Source: CBFIJI01 sp965662885 (GTDB taxonomy: Bacteria > Bacteroidota > Bacteroidia > Flavobacteriales > Flavobacteriaceae). From it: a DNA stretch of 7,508 nucleotides. The translations under genes were made by a program, and so were the position numbers. Below, piece after piece: positions 7,299-7,508 of this stretch. Under the pieces are notes generated by a model that was given only the letters and a program-made list of their open reading frames with translations, had not been told where the DNA came from and did no database searches. Numbering within the stretch: the first letter of the stretch is position 1; every line of letters begins with the position of its first letter. Location: NCBI GenBank assembly GCA_965662885.1, contig CBFIJI010000100.1, positions 1-7,508 of the forward strand, written 5' to 3'.

Positions 7299-7310
7299 CA
7301 CTTTAAAGTG
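7299..7310. repeat. 12-base perfect palindrome upstream of the SH3b gene
   Basis: CACTTTAAAGTG is self-complementary and lies 26 bases before the ATG of the secreted SH3b-domain gene, followed by a T-rich run (TATTTTTAT). It could be an operator for that gene or, less likely, a weak stem with a four-base loop acting as terminator of the HD-domain gene. The rest of the 84-base gap (7253-7336) is AT-rich and shows no clear TTG/TAnnTTTG promoter. Confidence 0.3.
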
Positions 7311-7336
7311 TATTTTTATAAGTAAATATTATTTAA

Positions 7337-7508
7337 ATGAAACTTATCAAATTCATTGTATTTAGCTGCTTGTTATTACAGACATCTTTGGCACTTGCTC
7401 AGCCGCTTTATGTAACCGCTAAAAGTGGCTTAATTTTACGAGAGCAACCCAACCTGAAAGCTGACCGCATTAGTAAGTTAGACTATGCTACTCAAGTCTT
7501 TTATTTGG
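7337..7508 (+). CDS. Secreted protein with N-terminal SH3b domain, 5' part only
   Basis: Only the first 57 codons are inside the window; the gene runs off the right edge. Residues 1-21 form a clear signal peptide: Lys2 and Lys5, a hydrophobic core, and an ALA cleavage site before Gln22, so the mature protein is exported. Cys11 lies inside the hydrophobic core, too early and with more hydrophobic sequence after it, so a lipoprotein is less likely. The mature start YVTAKSGLILREQP (25-38), followed by KADRISKLDYATQV (41-54), fits the bacterial SH3 (SH3b) repeat pattern: a residue run ending in LR-x-x-P, then a short loop and a strand with a glycine- or tyrosine-ended turn. SH3b domains usually bind peptidoglycan or other cell-wall ligands. 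The catalytic or other domain that might follow cannot be seen. The start ATG fits the signal peptide exactly. Confidence 0.8.
   Translation, partial: MKLIKFIVFSCLLLQTSLALAQPLYVTAKSGLILREQPNLKADRISKLDYATQVFYL

Noticed and set aside
1..7508. Mobile element, CRISPR array, tRNA or rRNA gene, or defence system
   Set aside because: No transposase or integrase-like protein, no regularly spaced repeats, no cloverleaf or rRNA-like sequence, and no abrupt change in base composition was seen.

Overview
The window is about 40% G+C chromosomal DNA that looks like a member of the Bacteroidota, most likely Flavobacteriia. Three things suggest this. Upstream of hutH there is a textbook Bacteroidota promoter (TTG, 19 bases, TAAATTTG). 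The genes mostly lack a usable Shine-Dalgarno sequence and have A-rich leaders instead. The urocanase is the long type, and the first gene encodes a small lipoprotein with a Bacteroidota-like lipobox.

Layout: a bidirectional rho-independent terminator (14-41) closes off an unseen upstream gene. It is followed by a small lipoprotein of unknown function on the + strand (92-571). This gene converges on the 3' end of a four-gene minus-strand operon, with an AT-rich hairpin (591-618) in the 83-base gap. The operon, read from 6459 down to 655, is hutH, hutU, hutI, hutG, with gaps of only 12, 10 and 8 bases. A 139-base divergent intergenic region (6460-6598) carries the hut promoter and separates hutH from a + strand HD-domain phosphohydrolase gene (6599-7252). 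The last 172 bases hold the start of a secreted SH3b-domain protein gene that runs off the window.

The four hut genes make up the whole four-step route from histidine to glutamate: histidine to urocanate plus ammonia (HutH), urocanate to imidazolonepropionate (HutU), imidazolonepropionate to N-formimidoylglutamate (HutI), and formimidoylglutamate to glutamate plus formamide (HutG). Gene order in the transcript equals pathway order. No hut regulator (HutC or HutP type), histidine permease, FtcD or FchA is visible here, so control and uptake must lie elsewhere.

I found no evidence of a mobile element, CRISPR array, RNA gene, defence system or other undescribed system. The most unusual points are the uncharacterised four-cysteine lipoprotein, the urocanase with leucine where the bacterial short-type signature has its cysteine, and a perfect AGGAGG placed too far upstream of hutH to act as an ordinary ribosome binding site.
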